Shown in pieces: positions 1 to 8,205 of a stretch of DNA of 64,000 nt. Position 1 is the first letter of the stretch. Every line of letters starts with the position of its first letter. The notes under the pieces were generated by a model, which had not been told where the DNA came from, searched no databases, and worked only from the letters and a program-made list of their open reading frames with translations. The stretch comes from Micromonospora trifolii (GTDB taxonomy: Bacteria; Actinomycetota; Actinomycetes; Mycobacteriales; Micromonosporaceae): positions 1-64,000 of the forward strand of contig NZ_JAKKFD010000019.1 of the NCBI RefSeq assembly GCF_022229005.1. The letters are read 5' to 3'. Made by a program: the position numbers and the translations under genes.

Positions 1-1
1 C

Positions 2-403
2 GCCATGCTCGACGCCGACCCCAGGCGTCTCAGCCCTGGCCCCGCACCGGCCCTCACCATCCCGTCACCACCCGTCCCTCCTCCGACCCCGCCGCCCACC
101 TCGCCGCCCACGACGCCCACAAAGCCGCAGCACACGCCCTCGCCCCCCAAGACCACCAAGCCGACGCCCACGCCGACGCCCACGACGCCGACGCCGACGC
201 CGACTCTGACGACCACCCCGACGCCCACCCCGACCGGCAGCACCACGCCGACGCCGTCGAAGACCCCGAGCAACACTCCGACGGCCCGGCCCTCGGCACC
301 GACCAACGCGCCGACCAGCTCGTCTCCGGCGACCACGCCGAAGGCCAGCACGAGCGCGACGGGCAGTGGCAGCGCGACGGGCAGCCCCAGCGCCACGGGC
401 TGA
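2..403 (+). CDS. C-terminal Thr/Pro-rich tail of a truncated protein
   Basis: An open frame runs in from the left edge and stops with TGA at 401-403. The visible part is almost wholly Pro, Thr, Ser and Ala: a Pro-rich stretch, then alternating Thr-Pro, then a Ser/Thr/Gly end. Such tails are typical of cell-wall-spanning linkers or the extracytoplasmic end of actinobacterial membrane or secreted proteins. No catalytic domain or membrane segment is visible, so the function cannot be named. An ATG at position 5 exists, but the frame is also open upstream of it, so I treat this as the 3' end of a longer gene. Low complexity makes even the coding call moderate. Confidence 0.5.
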   Translation, partial: AMLDADPRRLSPGPAPALTIPSPPVPPPTPPPTSPPTTPTKPQHTPSPPKTTKPTPTPTPTTPTPTPTLTTTPTPTPTGSTTPTPSKTPSNTPTARPSAPTNAPTSSSPATTPKASTSATGSGSATGSPSATG

Positions 404-517
404 TCCGCCACGACCCGCTCCGGCTGTCCGCTCGGCAAGATCTGTGGCACCGTGACAACCAGGCACATCCGGCTCGACGTCACGGGTCCGGGTGCGAGCA
501 TGGCGCGGAGGGCGGAA

Positions 518-1891
518 ATGGCCGAGCAGAGAGATCCGGCGGAGACTGTCGACCCCGTGGTCGACCAGGCCGGCCCACCAGGGCCGGGCACCGCCGACCC
601 GGTGGCCGCCAGCGACGCCAGCCCGGCTGCCACCAGCTCGACGGGCAGCGAGACCAGCTCGGCGGACGCCGGCCCCGCTGACAGCGACGCCGCACCGGTA
701 CGCGCACGCGCCAGCGTCGTGACTGCCGGCGCTCTCCGCAGTGACCTGCCGGCCAGCGCTCCGGTCACCGCGACCACCTACCGTGCGACCGGCTCGGCCA
801 GCCCGGCCGACGTGTCGTTGCCGGGGCAGCGGAGCGACTCCCCCGCGTCGGCCCGGGCCAGCGCCACGGTTCCGAGCAGCAGCCGGGGCACTGCCAGCGC
901 CCTGGGCGCCCCGGACCGCCGCGAGAGCGCGCCCGGCGTCTATCGAGCCGCGCCGGTCGGTGCCGAGCCGGCCCAGCCCCCGACGCCGTCGACTCCGGAA
1001 CCGGAGCCGGAACCCACGCCACCCGGCCCGGGGCCGACCCAGCCGTCGCCACCGGAACCGGAGCCCGCGCCGGCCCCGGGTCCGTACCCGCCCGGTCCGG
1101 TGCCGACGCCGGGTCCTCCACCCACGCCGCCGCCCGGTCCGGTTCCTCCCGTTCCGGGCCCGCCCATCCCACCGCCCTCGCCGGTGCCGCCCATCCCCGG
1201 CCCGCCGACGCCGCCCGTCCCGAGCCCGCCGCTGCCGCCACCCGGTCCGCCGGTGCCGGCACCCCCGGCCCCGCCCGGCCCGATGCCGGCACCGCCGTTT
1301 CCGCCGCCGCCGGCGATGACCGACACGCCCGGCGCACGGGCCAGCGCCTCGGTCTCCGCACCGCCGGCCGGGTGGCCGTCCACCGGTGGGGCGACGCGCC
1401 CGACGTCCGGTGCCGGATGGGCCGGGGCACCCGCCTCCGCGCCGCCGGTGGTGCCCGCACCAGCGCTGCCGAGCTGGCCACCGTCCACCGCCGGGGCCCC
1501 TTCCTCGACCAGCCACAGCAGCGGAAACTCCCGCGTGACGGCGCAGCCGAGCGGCCCACCGGCTGGTTCGGCCGGACGGGACGCGGCCGGCGCCCTTGGT
1601 GGGCGGCACGACAGTCGCACCGACCTGGCCGGCACCGTCTACGGCAACGGCGAGGGGGCCGGCTTCACCACTGTCGCGATACCCGCCAACGCTGTGGAGA
1701 CCTCCGGCTCGCTGACCGGGCACATCCTGGCCCAGGGTTGGTCCGACACGCCGGCCGAGCGGTCCAGTAACACCCGGGTGATGATCGTCCTGGCCGCTGC
1801 TCTGGGGCTGCTGGTGGCGATCAGTGTCATGGTCGTCCTGCTCGCCGGCGACGCCTTGGACGGTCTGGTGGGCAGCGTGCTCAACGGGTGA
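518..1891 (+). CDS. Proline-rich single-pass membrane protein, unknown function
   Basis: About 457 residues. The start was set at ATG 518 because a GGAGGG sequence lies at 507-512, five bases upstream; GTG 452 and ATG 500 are in-frame alternatives. The first 130 residues are rich in Ala, Ser, Thr and Asp, followed by about 120 residues of Pro-Gly-Pro-Pro low complexity (about 960-1320). Near the C-terminus there is one clear hydrophobic helix (MIVLAAALGLLVAISVMVVL) followed by about 15 residues. The layout suggests a tail-anchored protein with a long disordered Pro-rich region, either cytoplasmic or wall-spanning depending on topology. No known domain is recognised. It lies between a Thr/Pro-rich gene and an RNA helicase on the same strand. 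Confidence 0.65.
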   Translation: MAEQRDPAETVDPVVDQAGPPGPGTADPVAASDASPAATSSTGSETSSADAGPADSDAAPVRARASVVTAGALRSDLPASAPVTATTYRATGSASPADVSLPGQRSDSPASARASATVPSSSRGTASALGAPDRRESAPGVYRAAPVGAEPAQPPTPSTPEPEPEPTPPGPGPTQPSPPEPEPAPAPGPYPPGPVPTPGPPPTPPPGPVPPVPGPPIPPPSPVPPIPGPPTPPVPSPPLPPPGPPVPAPPAPPGPMPAPPFPPPPAMTDTPGARASASVSAPPAGWPSTGGATRPTSGAGWAGAPASAPPVVPAPALPSWPPSTAGAPSSTSHSSGNSRVTAQPSGPPAGSAGRDAAGALGGRHDSRTDLAGTVYGNGEGAGFTTVAIPANAVETSGSLTGHILAQGWSDTPAERSSNTRVMIVLAAALGLLVAISVMVVLLAGDALDGLVGSVLNG

Positions 1892-1942
1892 GCCAGCGAG
1901 CGCCAGCGATGGTGAGTCCGCCCACTACGGTCGGTCAACCGG

Positions 1943-1958
1943 CTGGCGGCTTCGCCAG
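1943..1958. terminator. Short GC hairpin upstream of the helicase gene
   Basis: CTGGCG (1943-1948), loop GCTT, CGCCAG (1953-1958) form a perfect 6-bp stem. It lies 52 bases after the stop of the membrane-protein gene and about 130 bases before the helicase start. There is no T-run. It could be a weak terminator or part of a long helicase leader; long 5' UTRs are common for cold-shock helicases. Confidence 0.3.
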
Positions 1959-2088
1959 ACCGCCGTACACTGGCTGAGATCACTGACCCGGCGCGCGTGG
2001 TGTGCGCCCCTGGGCGATCTTGCGGGCGATCCGGCGGTACAGCCGCGGCAGGCCATCGCGAAGATGCGCCCCGCTCGAAAGGTTTTTG

Positions 2089-4152
2089 TTGACCACCTCT
2101 GCTGACCCCAGCACCGTTACGTCCGTTTTCAACTCAGTCCCGGCGGCCGACGCCGCCCGGGAGCAGCTCGACGTCCCCCTGAGCGAGGCCGGCACCGCGC
2201 CGGTGGCGACCGCGCAGGCCGAGCCGACCGAGACCGTCGAACCGATCAGCTTCGCCGACCTCGGCCTGCCCGAGCAACTGGTCCGCGCGCTGGCTCAGCA
2301 GGGCATCACCAGCCCGTTCGAGATCCAGCGGGCCACAGTTCCGGACGCGCTCGCCGGCCGCGACGTGCTGGGCCGCGGGCAGACCGGTTCGGGCAAGACG
2401 CTCGCCTTCGGGCTGCCGATGATCGCCCGGCTGGCCAACCGCAACCGGGCCCGGCCGATGCGTCCGCGCGGTCTGGTCCTGGTGCCCACCCGCGAGCTGG
2501 CCATGCAGGTCAACGACGCCCTGGTGCCGCTGGGCAAGTCCGTCGGGATCTTCCTCAAGACCGCCGTCGGCGGCGTTCCGTACGACCGTCAGATCGACGC
2601 GCTGCGCCGCGGCGTGGAGATCATCGTGGCTACCCCGGGCCGGCTCGGCGACCTCATCGAGCGGGGCATCTGCCAGCTCGACGACGTCGAGGTCACAGTG
2701 CTCGACGAGGCCGACCAGATGGCCGACATGGGCTTCCTGCCCGAGGTGACCGATCTGCTGGCGAAGACGCCCGCGAACAGTCAGCGGCTGCTCTTCTCGG
2801 CCACCCTGGACGGTGACGTCGACGCGTTGGTCAGGCGGTTCATGACCGATCCGGTCACCCACTCCACGGCGCCGTCCACCGCCTCGGTGTCCACCATGGA
2901 CCACCACATGCTGTTGATCCCGCCGCACGAGAAGTTCCCGGTGGCGGCCTCGATCGCCGCCCGGGATGGCCGGACCATGGTCTTCGCCCGTACCCAGCTC
3001 GGGGTGGACCGGCTGGTCGAGCAGCTCGCGGCCGTCGGCGTACGCGCCGGTGGGCTGCACGGCGGCAAGACCCAGCGGATGCGCACCAAGACGCTCGCCG
3101 AGTTCCGTGAGGGCCGGATGAACGTGCTGGTCGCCACGGATGTGGCGGCCCGGGGCATCCACGTCGACGGGGTCACCCTGGTGCTGCACGTCGACCCGCC
3201 GAAGGACCCCAAGGACTACCTGCACCGCGCGGGGCGTACCGCTCGGGCCGGCGAGTCGGGCGCTGTCGCCACGCTGGTGCTGCCCAAGCAGCGCCGTACC
3301 ACCCTGGCGATGATGGAGAAGGCCGGCGTCGCGCCGGCCGAGACCCGGGTCCGCGTCGGGGACGCGGCGCTGGCCGAGCTGGTCGGTGCCCGCGAGCCCA
3401 GTGGCGTCCCGGTCCGCGTCGAGGCCGAGCCCCGGGGCTACGGCGACCGCTCCGGCGGCCCGCGCCGGTTCGGTGACCGCACAGGCGGCGAGCGCCGCTA
3501 CGGCGACCGTCCGCAGGGCGACCGGCGCTTCGGCGACCGGCCCACCGGCGAGCGCCGCTTCGGCGACCGCCCGCAGGGCGACCGGGGCTACGGCGACCGC
3601 CCGCAGGGCGAGCGGGGCTACGGCGACCGCCCGCAGGGCGAGCGGGGCTACGGCGACCGGCCCACCGGCGAGCGTCGCTACGGCGACCGGCCCACCGGCG
3701 AGCGCCGCTTCGGCGACCGCCCGCAGGGCGAGCGGGGCTACGGCGACCGCCCGCAGGGTGAGCGCCGCTACGGCGACCGGCAGCAGAGCGACCGCCCGCA
3801 GGGCGACCGGGGGTACGGCGACCGGCCGACGGGCGAGCGGCGTTACGCCGATCGGGACACCCGGGGGTACGGCGACCGGCCGCAGGGCGAGCGTCGGTTC
3901 GGCGACCGGCCGCAGTTCGGTGACCGGGACGGTCGGGGCGATCGACCGACCGGCGAGCGGCGCTTCGGTGACCGTCCGCAGGGTGAGCGGCGCTTCGGCG
4001 ACCGGGACACTCGGGGTGGTTTCCGCCCGGAGAGCCGGGTCCGGGACGACCGGCCCCGTGACGACCGGCCCCGCGAGGACCGGCCCCGCGAGGACCGCCC
4101 GCGTGACGATCGGCGCGGTTTCGGCGGGCGACCGGCGGCGCGTACCCACTGA
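2089..4152 (+). CDS. DEAD-box ATP-dependent RNA helicase with repetitive GDRP-rich tail
   Basis: Unwinds RNA duplexes in an ATP-dependent way; family members act in ribosome assembly, RNA decay and cold adaptation. The helicase motifs appear in order: Q-motif (SPFEIQRATVPDAL), Walker A (GQTGSGKT), PTRELA, TPGRLGDL, DEAD box (VLDEADQM), SAT, VATDVAARGIHV and HRAGRTAR. From about residue 450 the protein becomes a long Gly-Arg-Asp-Pro repeat tail (3430-4140), a likely RNA-binding disordered region. I chose TTG at 2089 (about 687 residues), since GAAAGG sits six bases upstream and the homologous N-terminus begins shortly after; the longer GTG at 2002 would add 29 unconvincing residues. A strong terminator follows. 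It is RhlE/DeaD-like, but I do not assign a symbol. Confidence 0.95.
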   Translation: MTTSADPSTVTSVFNSVPAADAAREQLDVPLSEAGTAPVATAQAEPTETVEPISFADLGLPEQLVRALAQQGITSPFEIQRATVPDALAGRDVLGRGQTGSGKTLAFGLPMIARLANRNRARPMRPRGLVLVPTRELAMQVNDALVPLGKSVGIFLKTAVGGVPYDRQIDALRRGVEIIVATPGRLGDLIERGICQLDDVEVTVLDEADQMADMGFLPEVTDLLAKTPANSQRLLFSATLDGDVDALVRRFMTDPVTHSTAPSTASVSTMDHHMLLIPPHEKFPVAASIAARDGRTMVFARTQLGVDRLVEQLAAVGVRAGGLHGGKTQRMRTKTLAEFREGRMNVLVATDVAARGIHVDGVTLVLHVDPPKDPKDYLHRAGRTARAGESGAVATLVLPKQRRTTLAMMEKAGVAPAETRVRVGDAALAELVGAREPSGVPVRVEAEPRGYGDRSGGPRRFGDRTGGERRYGDRPQGDRRFGDRPTGERRFGDRPQGDRGYGDRPQGERGYGDRPQGERGYGDRPTGERRYGDRPTGERRFGDRPQGERGYGDRPQGERRYGDRQQSDRPQGDRGYGDRPTGERRYADRDTRGYGDRPQGERRFGDRPQFGDRDGRGDRPTGERRFGDRPQGERRFGDRDTRGGFRPESRVRDDRPRDDRPREDRPREDRPRDDRRGFGGRPAARTH
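3430..4020 (+). repeat. In-frame tandem decapeptide-coding repeats of the helicase tail
   Basis: About twenty degenerate 30-bp units encode variants of Y/F-G-D-R-P-Q/T-G-E/D-R-R/G. Units are often near-identical at the DNA level (for example around 3590-3660), which points to expansion by slippage or recombination. The end (4045-4125) changes to a shorter Asp-Asp/Glu-Asp-Arg-Pro-Arg repeat. Confidence 0.85.
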
Positions 4153-4161
4153 TTGATCCAC

Positions 4162-4201
4162 CGAACGCCGTCGTGAAGCCCAGGCTTCGCGGCGGCGTTC
4201 G
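4162..4201 (+). terminator. Strong hairpin terminator after the helicase
   Basis: A 19-base arm at 4162-4180 (CGAACGCCGTCGTGAAGCC) pairs with 4183-4201 with two G-T-type mismatches and a loop of about two bases. It starts ten bases after the helicase stop. No T-run follows, which is usual for high-GC actinobacteria. Confidence 0.75.
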
Positions 4202-4245
4202 CGCATGCCCTGCCGATGTCGGTCGGGTCGCGTAACGTCCGGCTC

Positions 4246-4875
4246 ATGCCGACCATGCCGAAGTCAATCTTCTGGTCCCGGACGGACACCGCCGGCAGCG
4301 AGCAGGTCCTGCTCGACGACGGCCACGGGTTGGCGGCCCGAGGCACTCTGCTCGCCGTGGATCCGATCCCGTGGACCGCCCGCTACCAGCTGACCACCAC
4401 GCCGGACTGGGCCACCACCCGGGTCGAGGTCGAGGCCGAGGGTCTCGGCTGGCTGCGCCGAGTGAAGCTGGAGCGGGCCGCGGGTCGCTGGCGGGTGACC
4501 ACCGCCGAGCAGGGCGACCTGGACGCGGCCCTGGTCGCGGCCGGTCATCGCCGGGCCGGCCTGCCGGGCACCGACGACCCGGACCGGCTGGCCGACGCGC
4601 TCGACGTCGACCTGAGCGGTTCGCCGCTGTTCAACACCCTGCCGGTCCACCGGCTTCGGATGGCAGCCGAGCCAGCCGATGTGGCACACCGGATCACAGT
4701 TGCCTGGGTGCTGCTGCCCGGCCTTGAGGTGGTGCCGGCCGAGCAGATCTACACCGGGCTCGGGCCGGGTCGGGTGCGCTTCGCCAGCGGCACCTTCACG
4801 GCCGACATCGATCTGGACGACAGCGGCTACGTGGTGCGCTACCCCGGGCTGGCCGAGCGGATCGACCCGCGCTGA
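4246..4875 (+). CDS. Putative glycolipid-binding domain protein (DUF1089/PF06475-like)
   Basis: About 209 residues. It begins with an IFWSRTDTAGSEQVLL segment and continues through predicted beta strands rich in Trp, Val and Arg. This opening and the alternating strand pattern are like the putative glycolipid-binding family first described from Pseudomonas PA1994. The family is thought to bind lipid-like ligands in a beta-barrel; the biological role is not established. No signal peptide or membrane helix is seen, so it is probably cytoplasmic. The start is uncertain among GTG/ATG codons at 4216, 4246 and 4255; 4246 was chosen because the family starts just before the Trp. It runs toward the tandem array at 4916 and is convergent with the next gene. 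Confidence 0.7.
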   Translation: MPTMPKSIFWSRTDTAGSEQVLLDDGHGLAARGTLLAVDPIPWTARYQLTTTPDWATTRVEVEAEGLGWLRRVKLERAAGRWRVTTAEQGDLDAALVAAGHRRAGLPGTDDPDRLADALDVDLSGSPLFNTLPVHRLRMAAEPADVAHRITVAWVLLPGLEVVPAEQIYTGLGPGRVRFASGTFTADIDLDDSGYVVRYPGLAERIDPR

Positions 4876-4915
4876 TCGGCGCCCCGGTGGGCGAGGCCCC
4901 GGGCGGGCCCGGCTC

Positions 4916-5075
4916 CGCTGGGCGGTTCAGGCGGGCCAGACCCGCTGGGCGGTTCAGGCGGGCCAGACCCGCTGGGCGGTTCAGGCGGGCCAGACCCGCT
5001 GGGCGGTTCAGGCGGGCCAGACCCGCTGGGCGGTTCAGGCGGGCCAGACCCGCTGGGCGGTTCAGGCGGGCCAGG
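4916..5075. repeat. 27-bp tandem repeat array, six copies
   Basis: The unit CGCTGGGCGGTTCAGGCGGG plus CCAGACC repeats six times; the landmark TTCAG occurs at 4926, 4953, 4980, 5007, 5034 and 5061, exactly 27 bases apart. It overlaps the last codon region of the minus-strand PLP enzyme. Each unit carries TCA in the same position, which is a TGA stop in the reading frame of that gene, because 27 is a multiple of three. The copies are near-perfect, so the expansion is recent. Confidence 0.95.
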
Positions 5076-6153
5076 CTCCGCTGGCCAGAAAGCGGTCGAT
5101 GGTGGCCAGGTGCGGGGTCAGGTCGAGGCCCTGGGCGGCCACCCAGTCGTCGGCGTAGTACGTGTCGGCGTACCGGTCGCCCGGGTCGCAGATCAGGGTG
5201 ACCACCGAGCCCGTCCGACGCTCGGCGAGCATCGCGGCGATCAGGCCGAACGCGCCCCACAGGTTGGTGCCGGTGGACCCACCCACCCGGCGGCCGAGCA
5301 GCGCCGACCCGGCGCGCATGGCGGCCAGTGACGCCGCGTCCGGCACCTGGACCATCCGGTCAACCACCGAGGGCAGGAACGACGCCTCCACTGTGGGCCG
5401 GCCGATCCCCTCGATGCGGGAGCCCTGCCCGGTCCGTACCGACCAGTCGGCGGCCAGCCAGGCCGGGTAGAACGCCGAGTTCTCCGGGTCGACCACGCAG
5501 AGCTTGGTGGCGAGCCGGCGGTACCGGGCGTAGCGGCCGATGGTCGCGCTGGTGCCCCCGGTGCCGGCGCCCACCACTACCCAGGCGGGGATCGGGTGCC
5601 GCTCCAGCTCCAACTGTGCGTAGATCGACTCGGCGATGTTGTTGTTGCCCCGCCAGTCGGTCGCCCGCTCGGCGTAGGTGAACTGGTCCATGAAGTGCCC
5701 GCCGGAGTCCTCGGCGAGCCACCGGGCCTCGACCACCACGCCCGCCGGGTCGTCCACCAGGTGGCACCGACCGCCCTGGAACTCGATCTGCGTGATCTTC
5801 TCCGGCGAGGTGGAGGCGGGCATCACAGCGATGAACGGCAGGCCCAGCATCCGGGCGAAGTACGCCTCGGAGACCGCCGTGGAACCCGACGACGCCTCGA
5901 CGATCGTGGTGCGCGGGCCGATCCAGCCGTTGCAGAGCCCGTAGAGGAACAGCGAGCGGGCCAGCCGGTGCTTCAGCGAGCCGGTGGGGTGTGACGACTC
6001 GTCCTTGAGGTAGAGGTCGATCCCCCATTCCCGGGGCAGCGGAAACGGCAGCAGGTGGGTGTCGGCGGACCGGTTCGCGTCTGCCTCGACGGCGGCGATC
6101 GCCTCGGTCACCCAGGTTCGGCTGGATTCGTCGCACCGGTCGAGATGAGTCAC
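5062..6153 (-). CDS. PLP-dependent cysteine synthase-family enzyme (Cds1-like)
   Basis: About 363 residues of the fold II PLP family. Visible features are the PLP lysine context [11 protein letters not shown], the substrate loop [12 protein letters not shown] (cysteine synthase-type SGNTG equivalent) and the phosphate-binding [12 protein letters not shown]. The spacing and sequence resemble the actinobacterial 360-residue group that includes the mycobacterial cysteine desulfhydrase Cds1, rather than CysK or CysM. It probably acts on cysteine or a related beta-substituted amino acid in the cytoplasm; whether it makes or degrades cysteine cannot be told from sequence. The start is GTG at 6153. 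The stop codon lies inside the last copy of the 27-bp repeat array. The upstream SDR gene is on the same strand, 32 bases away. Confidence 0.85.
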   Translation of the reverse strand: MTHLDRCDESSRTWVTEAIAAVEADANRSADTHLLPFPLPREWGIDLYLKDESSHPTGSLKHRLARSLFLYGLCNGWIGPRTTIVEASSGSTAVSEAYFARMLGLPFIAVMPASTSPEKITQIEFQGGRCHLVDDPAGVVVEARWLAEDSGGHFMDQFTYAERATDWRGNNNIAESIYAQLELERHPIPAWVVVGAGTGGTSATIGRYARYRRLATKLCVVDPENSAFYPAWLAADWSVRTGQGSRIEGIGRPTVEASFLPSVVDRMVQVPDAASLAAMRAGSALLGRRVGGSTGTNLWGAFGLIAAMLAERRTGSVVTLICDPGDRYADTYYADDWVAAQGLDLTPHLATIDRFLASGAWPA

Positions 6154-6185
6154 GCTCGGAAACCTAGCAAGCGGGCCAGCTGAGG

Positions 6186-7016
6186 TCAGCGCCGGTCCGG
6201 TGGCGTTGACCTGCGGCGTTGGCGTCGCTGACCGGCGCGGCCGGCGGCCCGGACGAGCGGGGTCAGTGCGACGGCCAGCCTGGGCAGTGCGTCCAACAGG
6301 CGCACCTGCGCTCCCCGCCAGCGGGGCAGGCTGACCACCGGACGTGGCCGGCGGGCCAGCCGAACCGCCCGGGCCGCCACCTGCTGCGCGGTCAGCATCG
6401 ATCCGGTGAACGAGGCCACCGCCCCCGGGTCGTCCAGCCGGTCGTGCAGCATCGGGGTCCAGATGCCGTCCGGGCAGAGGCAGGAGACGTGCACCCGCCG
6501 GTACCCGGCCATCCGCAGGTCGGACAGGGTGCCGAGGCTGAACGCCAGCAGGGCGTGCTTGCTGGCCGCGTACACCGTCTCGCCGGGCGCGGCGACCAGC
6601 CCGGCCAGCGAGACGACGTTGAGCACGTGGCCGTGGCCCTGCCCACGCATCACGGACAGCGCGGCGAGGGTGCCGTTCATGGCGCCGTGGGTGTTGACGT
6701 CGAGCAGCCGACGGCGGGTCGCGGCGTCGTGCTCCCACGACGCCCCGGTTACCAGGATGCCGGCGTTGTTGACCCAGAGGGCGAGGTCGCCCCGGCTTGC
6801 CGCGTTCGCGGCGGTGGCGGCGCAGGCGTCCTCGTCCCGGACGTCCAGGGCGGCCGACCAACCGCCGAGCGGCGCCGCGGCGCTCTGCGCCGCCGCCGGG
6901 TCGAGGTCGGTGAGCAGCACCGACCAACCGTCGGTGTGCAGCGCGGTGGCGATGGCCTGCCCCAGACCGCCGGCAGCACCGGTCACCACGGCCACGGGAC
7001 GCGCCGGCGGAGTCAT
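6186..7016 (-). CDS. Short-chain dehydrogenase/reductase
   Basis: About 276 residues. Classical SDR features are present: the N-terminal Rossmann glycine motif TGAAGGLG, an Asp-containing strand end (LLTDLD) at the position usually associated with NAD preference, the NNAG motif, catalytic Ser in [13 protein letters not shown] and the YAASK Tyr-Lys pair. The C-terminus is an Arg/Pro-rich extension of about 35 residues beyond the usual fold. Substrate is unknown. It precedes the PLP enzyme gene on the same strand and follows an Lrp regulator gene with a 50-base gap, so the three may be co-transcribed. Confidence 0.88.
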   Translation of the reverse strand: MTPPARPVAVVTGAAGGLGQAIATALHTDGWSVLLTDLDPAAAQSAAAPLGGWSAALDVRDEDACAATAANAASRGDLALWVNNAGILVTGASWEHDAATRRRLLDVNTHGAMNGTLAALSVMRGQGHGHVLNVVSLAGLVAAPGETVYAASKHALLAFSLGTLSDLRMAGYRRVHVSCLCPDGIWTPMLHDRLDDPGAVASFTGSMLTAQQVAARAVRLARRPRPVVSLPRWRGAQVRLLDALPRLAVALTPLVRAAGRAGQRRQRRRSTPPDRR

Positions 7017-7066
7017 CGGCGCACGCTACCGCCGGCCGCCCGGGCGACACCAGGGGTACGCGGCGG

Positions 7067-7525
7067 TCAGGCCGCGGGCGAGCCGACCGGCTGGGGGCGG
7101 TTCTCCCATTTCGTGGAGAGCGCGATGGCGGTACGGGTGGAGGCCACCCCCGGTGTCCGGTTCAACCGCACGATCAGCTGCTCCAGCTCGGCGATCGTGC
7201 CGACCCGCGCCTTGAGCAGGAACGACTCCACGCCGGCCATGAAGTAGCAGGATTCGATCTCGGGTAGCACCCGCAGCGACTCGAGCATGTCGTCGGTGTC
7301 CGCGCCGGAGTCCTCGACGATGCCGATCAGCGCTGTGACACCCAGCCCGATCGACTCCGGGGCCACGTCCGCTCGGTAGCCCCGGACCACGCCGCTGCTC
7401 TCCAGCTTGCCTACCCGCTCGTGCACGGCCGGGGCCGAGAGGCCCACCTGTCGAGCCAACTCGGCGTACGAGAGGCGGGCGTTGCCGCGCAGTAGGTCGA
7501 CGAGGCTCAGGTCGATGGCATCCAC
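7067..7525 (-). CDS. Lrp/AsnC family transcriptional regulator
   Basis: About 152 residues. The N-terminal AsnC-type helix-turn-helix ([20 protein letters not shown]) is followed by an RAM/AsnC ligand-binding domain (about residues 65-140) ending in a typical alternating strand pattern. Such proteins form octamers and respond to amino acids. Its place upstream of an SDR and a cysteine synthase-family gene suggests control of amino acid metabolism, which is inference. The start is GTG 7525, with AGGTCA about nine bases upstream. It is divergent from bldC across a 270-base region. Confidence 0.9.
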   Translation of the reverse strand: MDAIDLSLVDLLRGNARLSYAELARQVGLSAPAVHERVGKLESSGVVRGYRADVAPESIGLGVTALIGIVEDSGADTDDMLESLRVLPEIESCYFMAGVESFLLKARVGTIAELEQLIVRLNRTPGVASTRTAIALSTKWENRPQPVGSPAA

Positions 7526-7795
7526 AGAGAGTGACCTTAACCGCTGACACGTAACGTGCGGCCTTCGGCACCCGTTGGACTGAGCGGTGAGTCACTGTTC
7601 ATAAACCGCCGGTCAGGGCAGAGGTAGCACCAGTAACATTACTAACTCCCCACTCAGTGCATTTTTCGCGTTTGGGCGGACAGGCCATGTCCCTGGTGCT
7701 GTAATTGCCATACGTCCCTCATGACGGCTCTGGGCTACGCACCAGCCGGGGGCAGTGTGTTCAGCCGGGGGCTTCGTCGACGCGAGGAGGGGGCT
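7526..7795. promoter_or_regulatory. Intergenic region between lrp-like gene and bldC
   Basis: The region is 270 bases and AT-richer than its surroundings between about 7620 and 7720. It contains an inverted pair AGCACCAG (7626-7633) and CTGGTGCT (7693-7700) around a stretch with ATTTTTCGCG. An AGGAGGG ribosome-binding site for bldC lies at 7786-7792. It must hold divergent promoters; I cannot place the boxes with confidence. Confidence 0.4.
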
Positions 7796-8062
7796 GTGGA
7801 CACTGGAGATCGCCTGCTGACACCGGGTGAGGTCGCCGCGCTGTTTCGGGTAGACCCGAAAACTGTGACGAGATGGGCGGCGGCCGGCCGGATAGGAAGC
7901 ATCCGGACTCCAGGCGGGCATCGCCGGTTTCGGGAATCCGAGGTGCGAGCCCTGCTTGAGGGGGAGGGCATGCTGGACGAGGTGGATGAGGTCGGTAAGC
8001 CACGCAATGTGGGGCCGGCGGCATCCACGGGGCCGGGTCCGGCCAACGCTGGCATGTACTGA
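7796..8062 (+). CDS. bldC: BldC-like MerR-type DNA-binding developmental regulator
   Basis: About 88 residues. The winged helix-turn-helix core LLTPGEVAALFRVDPKTVTR followed by WAAAGRIGSIRTPGGHRRFR and a short acidic end closely matches Streptomyces BldC, a small MerR-superfamily protein that binds direct repeats and controls entry into development. It lacks the MerR dimerisation coil, as BldC does. The C-terminus is about 20 residues longer than in Streptomyces, with a Gly/Ala/Pro-rich tail. GTG 7796 was chosen because AGGAGGG precedes it by a few bases; the longer frame from 7721 lacks such support. A perfect hairpin terminator follows the stop. Confidence 0.93.
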   Translation: MDTGDRLLTPGEVAALFRVDPKTVTRWAAAGRIGSIRTPGGHRRFRESEVRALLEGEGMLDEVDEVGKPRNVGPAASTGPGPANAGMY

Positions 8063-8080
8063 ACTGGTGCGGACAACGCC

Positions 8081-8110
8081 ACGCGGACCGGACACCAGTC
8101 CGGTCCGCGT
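8081..8110 (+). terminator. Perfect 13-bp hairpin after bldC
   Basis: ACGCGGACCGGAC (8081-8093), loop ACCA, GTCCGGTCCGCGT (8098-8110). It lies 18 bases past the bldC stop and before the convergent ubiX-like gene, so it probably terminates transcription of bldC. Confidence 0.85.
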
Positions 8111-8140
8111 CCCGCTTCGGCCGACCGCCGGGCGGCAGCA

Positions 8141-8181
8141 CCGCTCGTGCTGAGCGGCACAACCGCGCCCAGCACGAGCGG
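8141..8181. terminator. Second hairpin in the bldC/ubiX convergent gap
   Basis: CCGCTCGTGCT (8141-8151) pairs perfectly with AGCACGAGCGG (8171-8181) around a 19-base loop. Two further copies of the CACGAGCGG core follow by 8200, giving short direct repeats. It is positioned to terminate the minus-strand ubiX-like gene. Confidence 0.55.
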
Positions 8182-8205
8182 ACGGCTCTGCACGAGCGGG
8201 ACGGC

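Noticed and set aside
2134..4206. A 690-codon open frame antisense to the helicase
   Set aside because: Also a shadow caused by the codon bias and the tandem repeats. No start-region signal and no known domain.
4916..5075. The 27-bp tandem array considered as a CRISPR array
   Set aside because: Units are directly contiguous with no unique spacers, are 27 bp in total, and no cas genes are present.
5062..7050. A continuous 662-codon minus-strand frame covering the SDR and the PLP enzyme
   Set aside because: Only the second half matches the PLP family. The first half is Arg/Gly/His-rich noise on the other frame of the SDR gene, which has its own intact frame with all SDR motifs.
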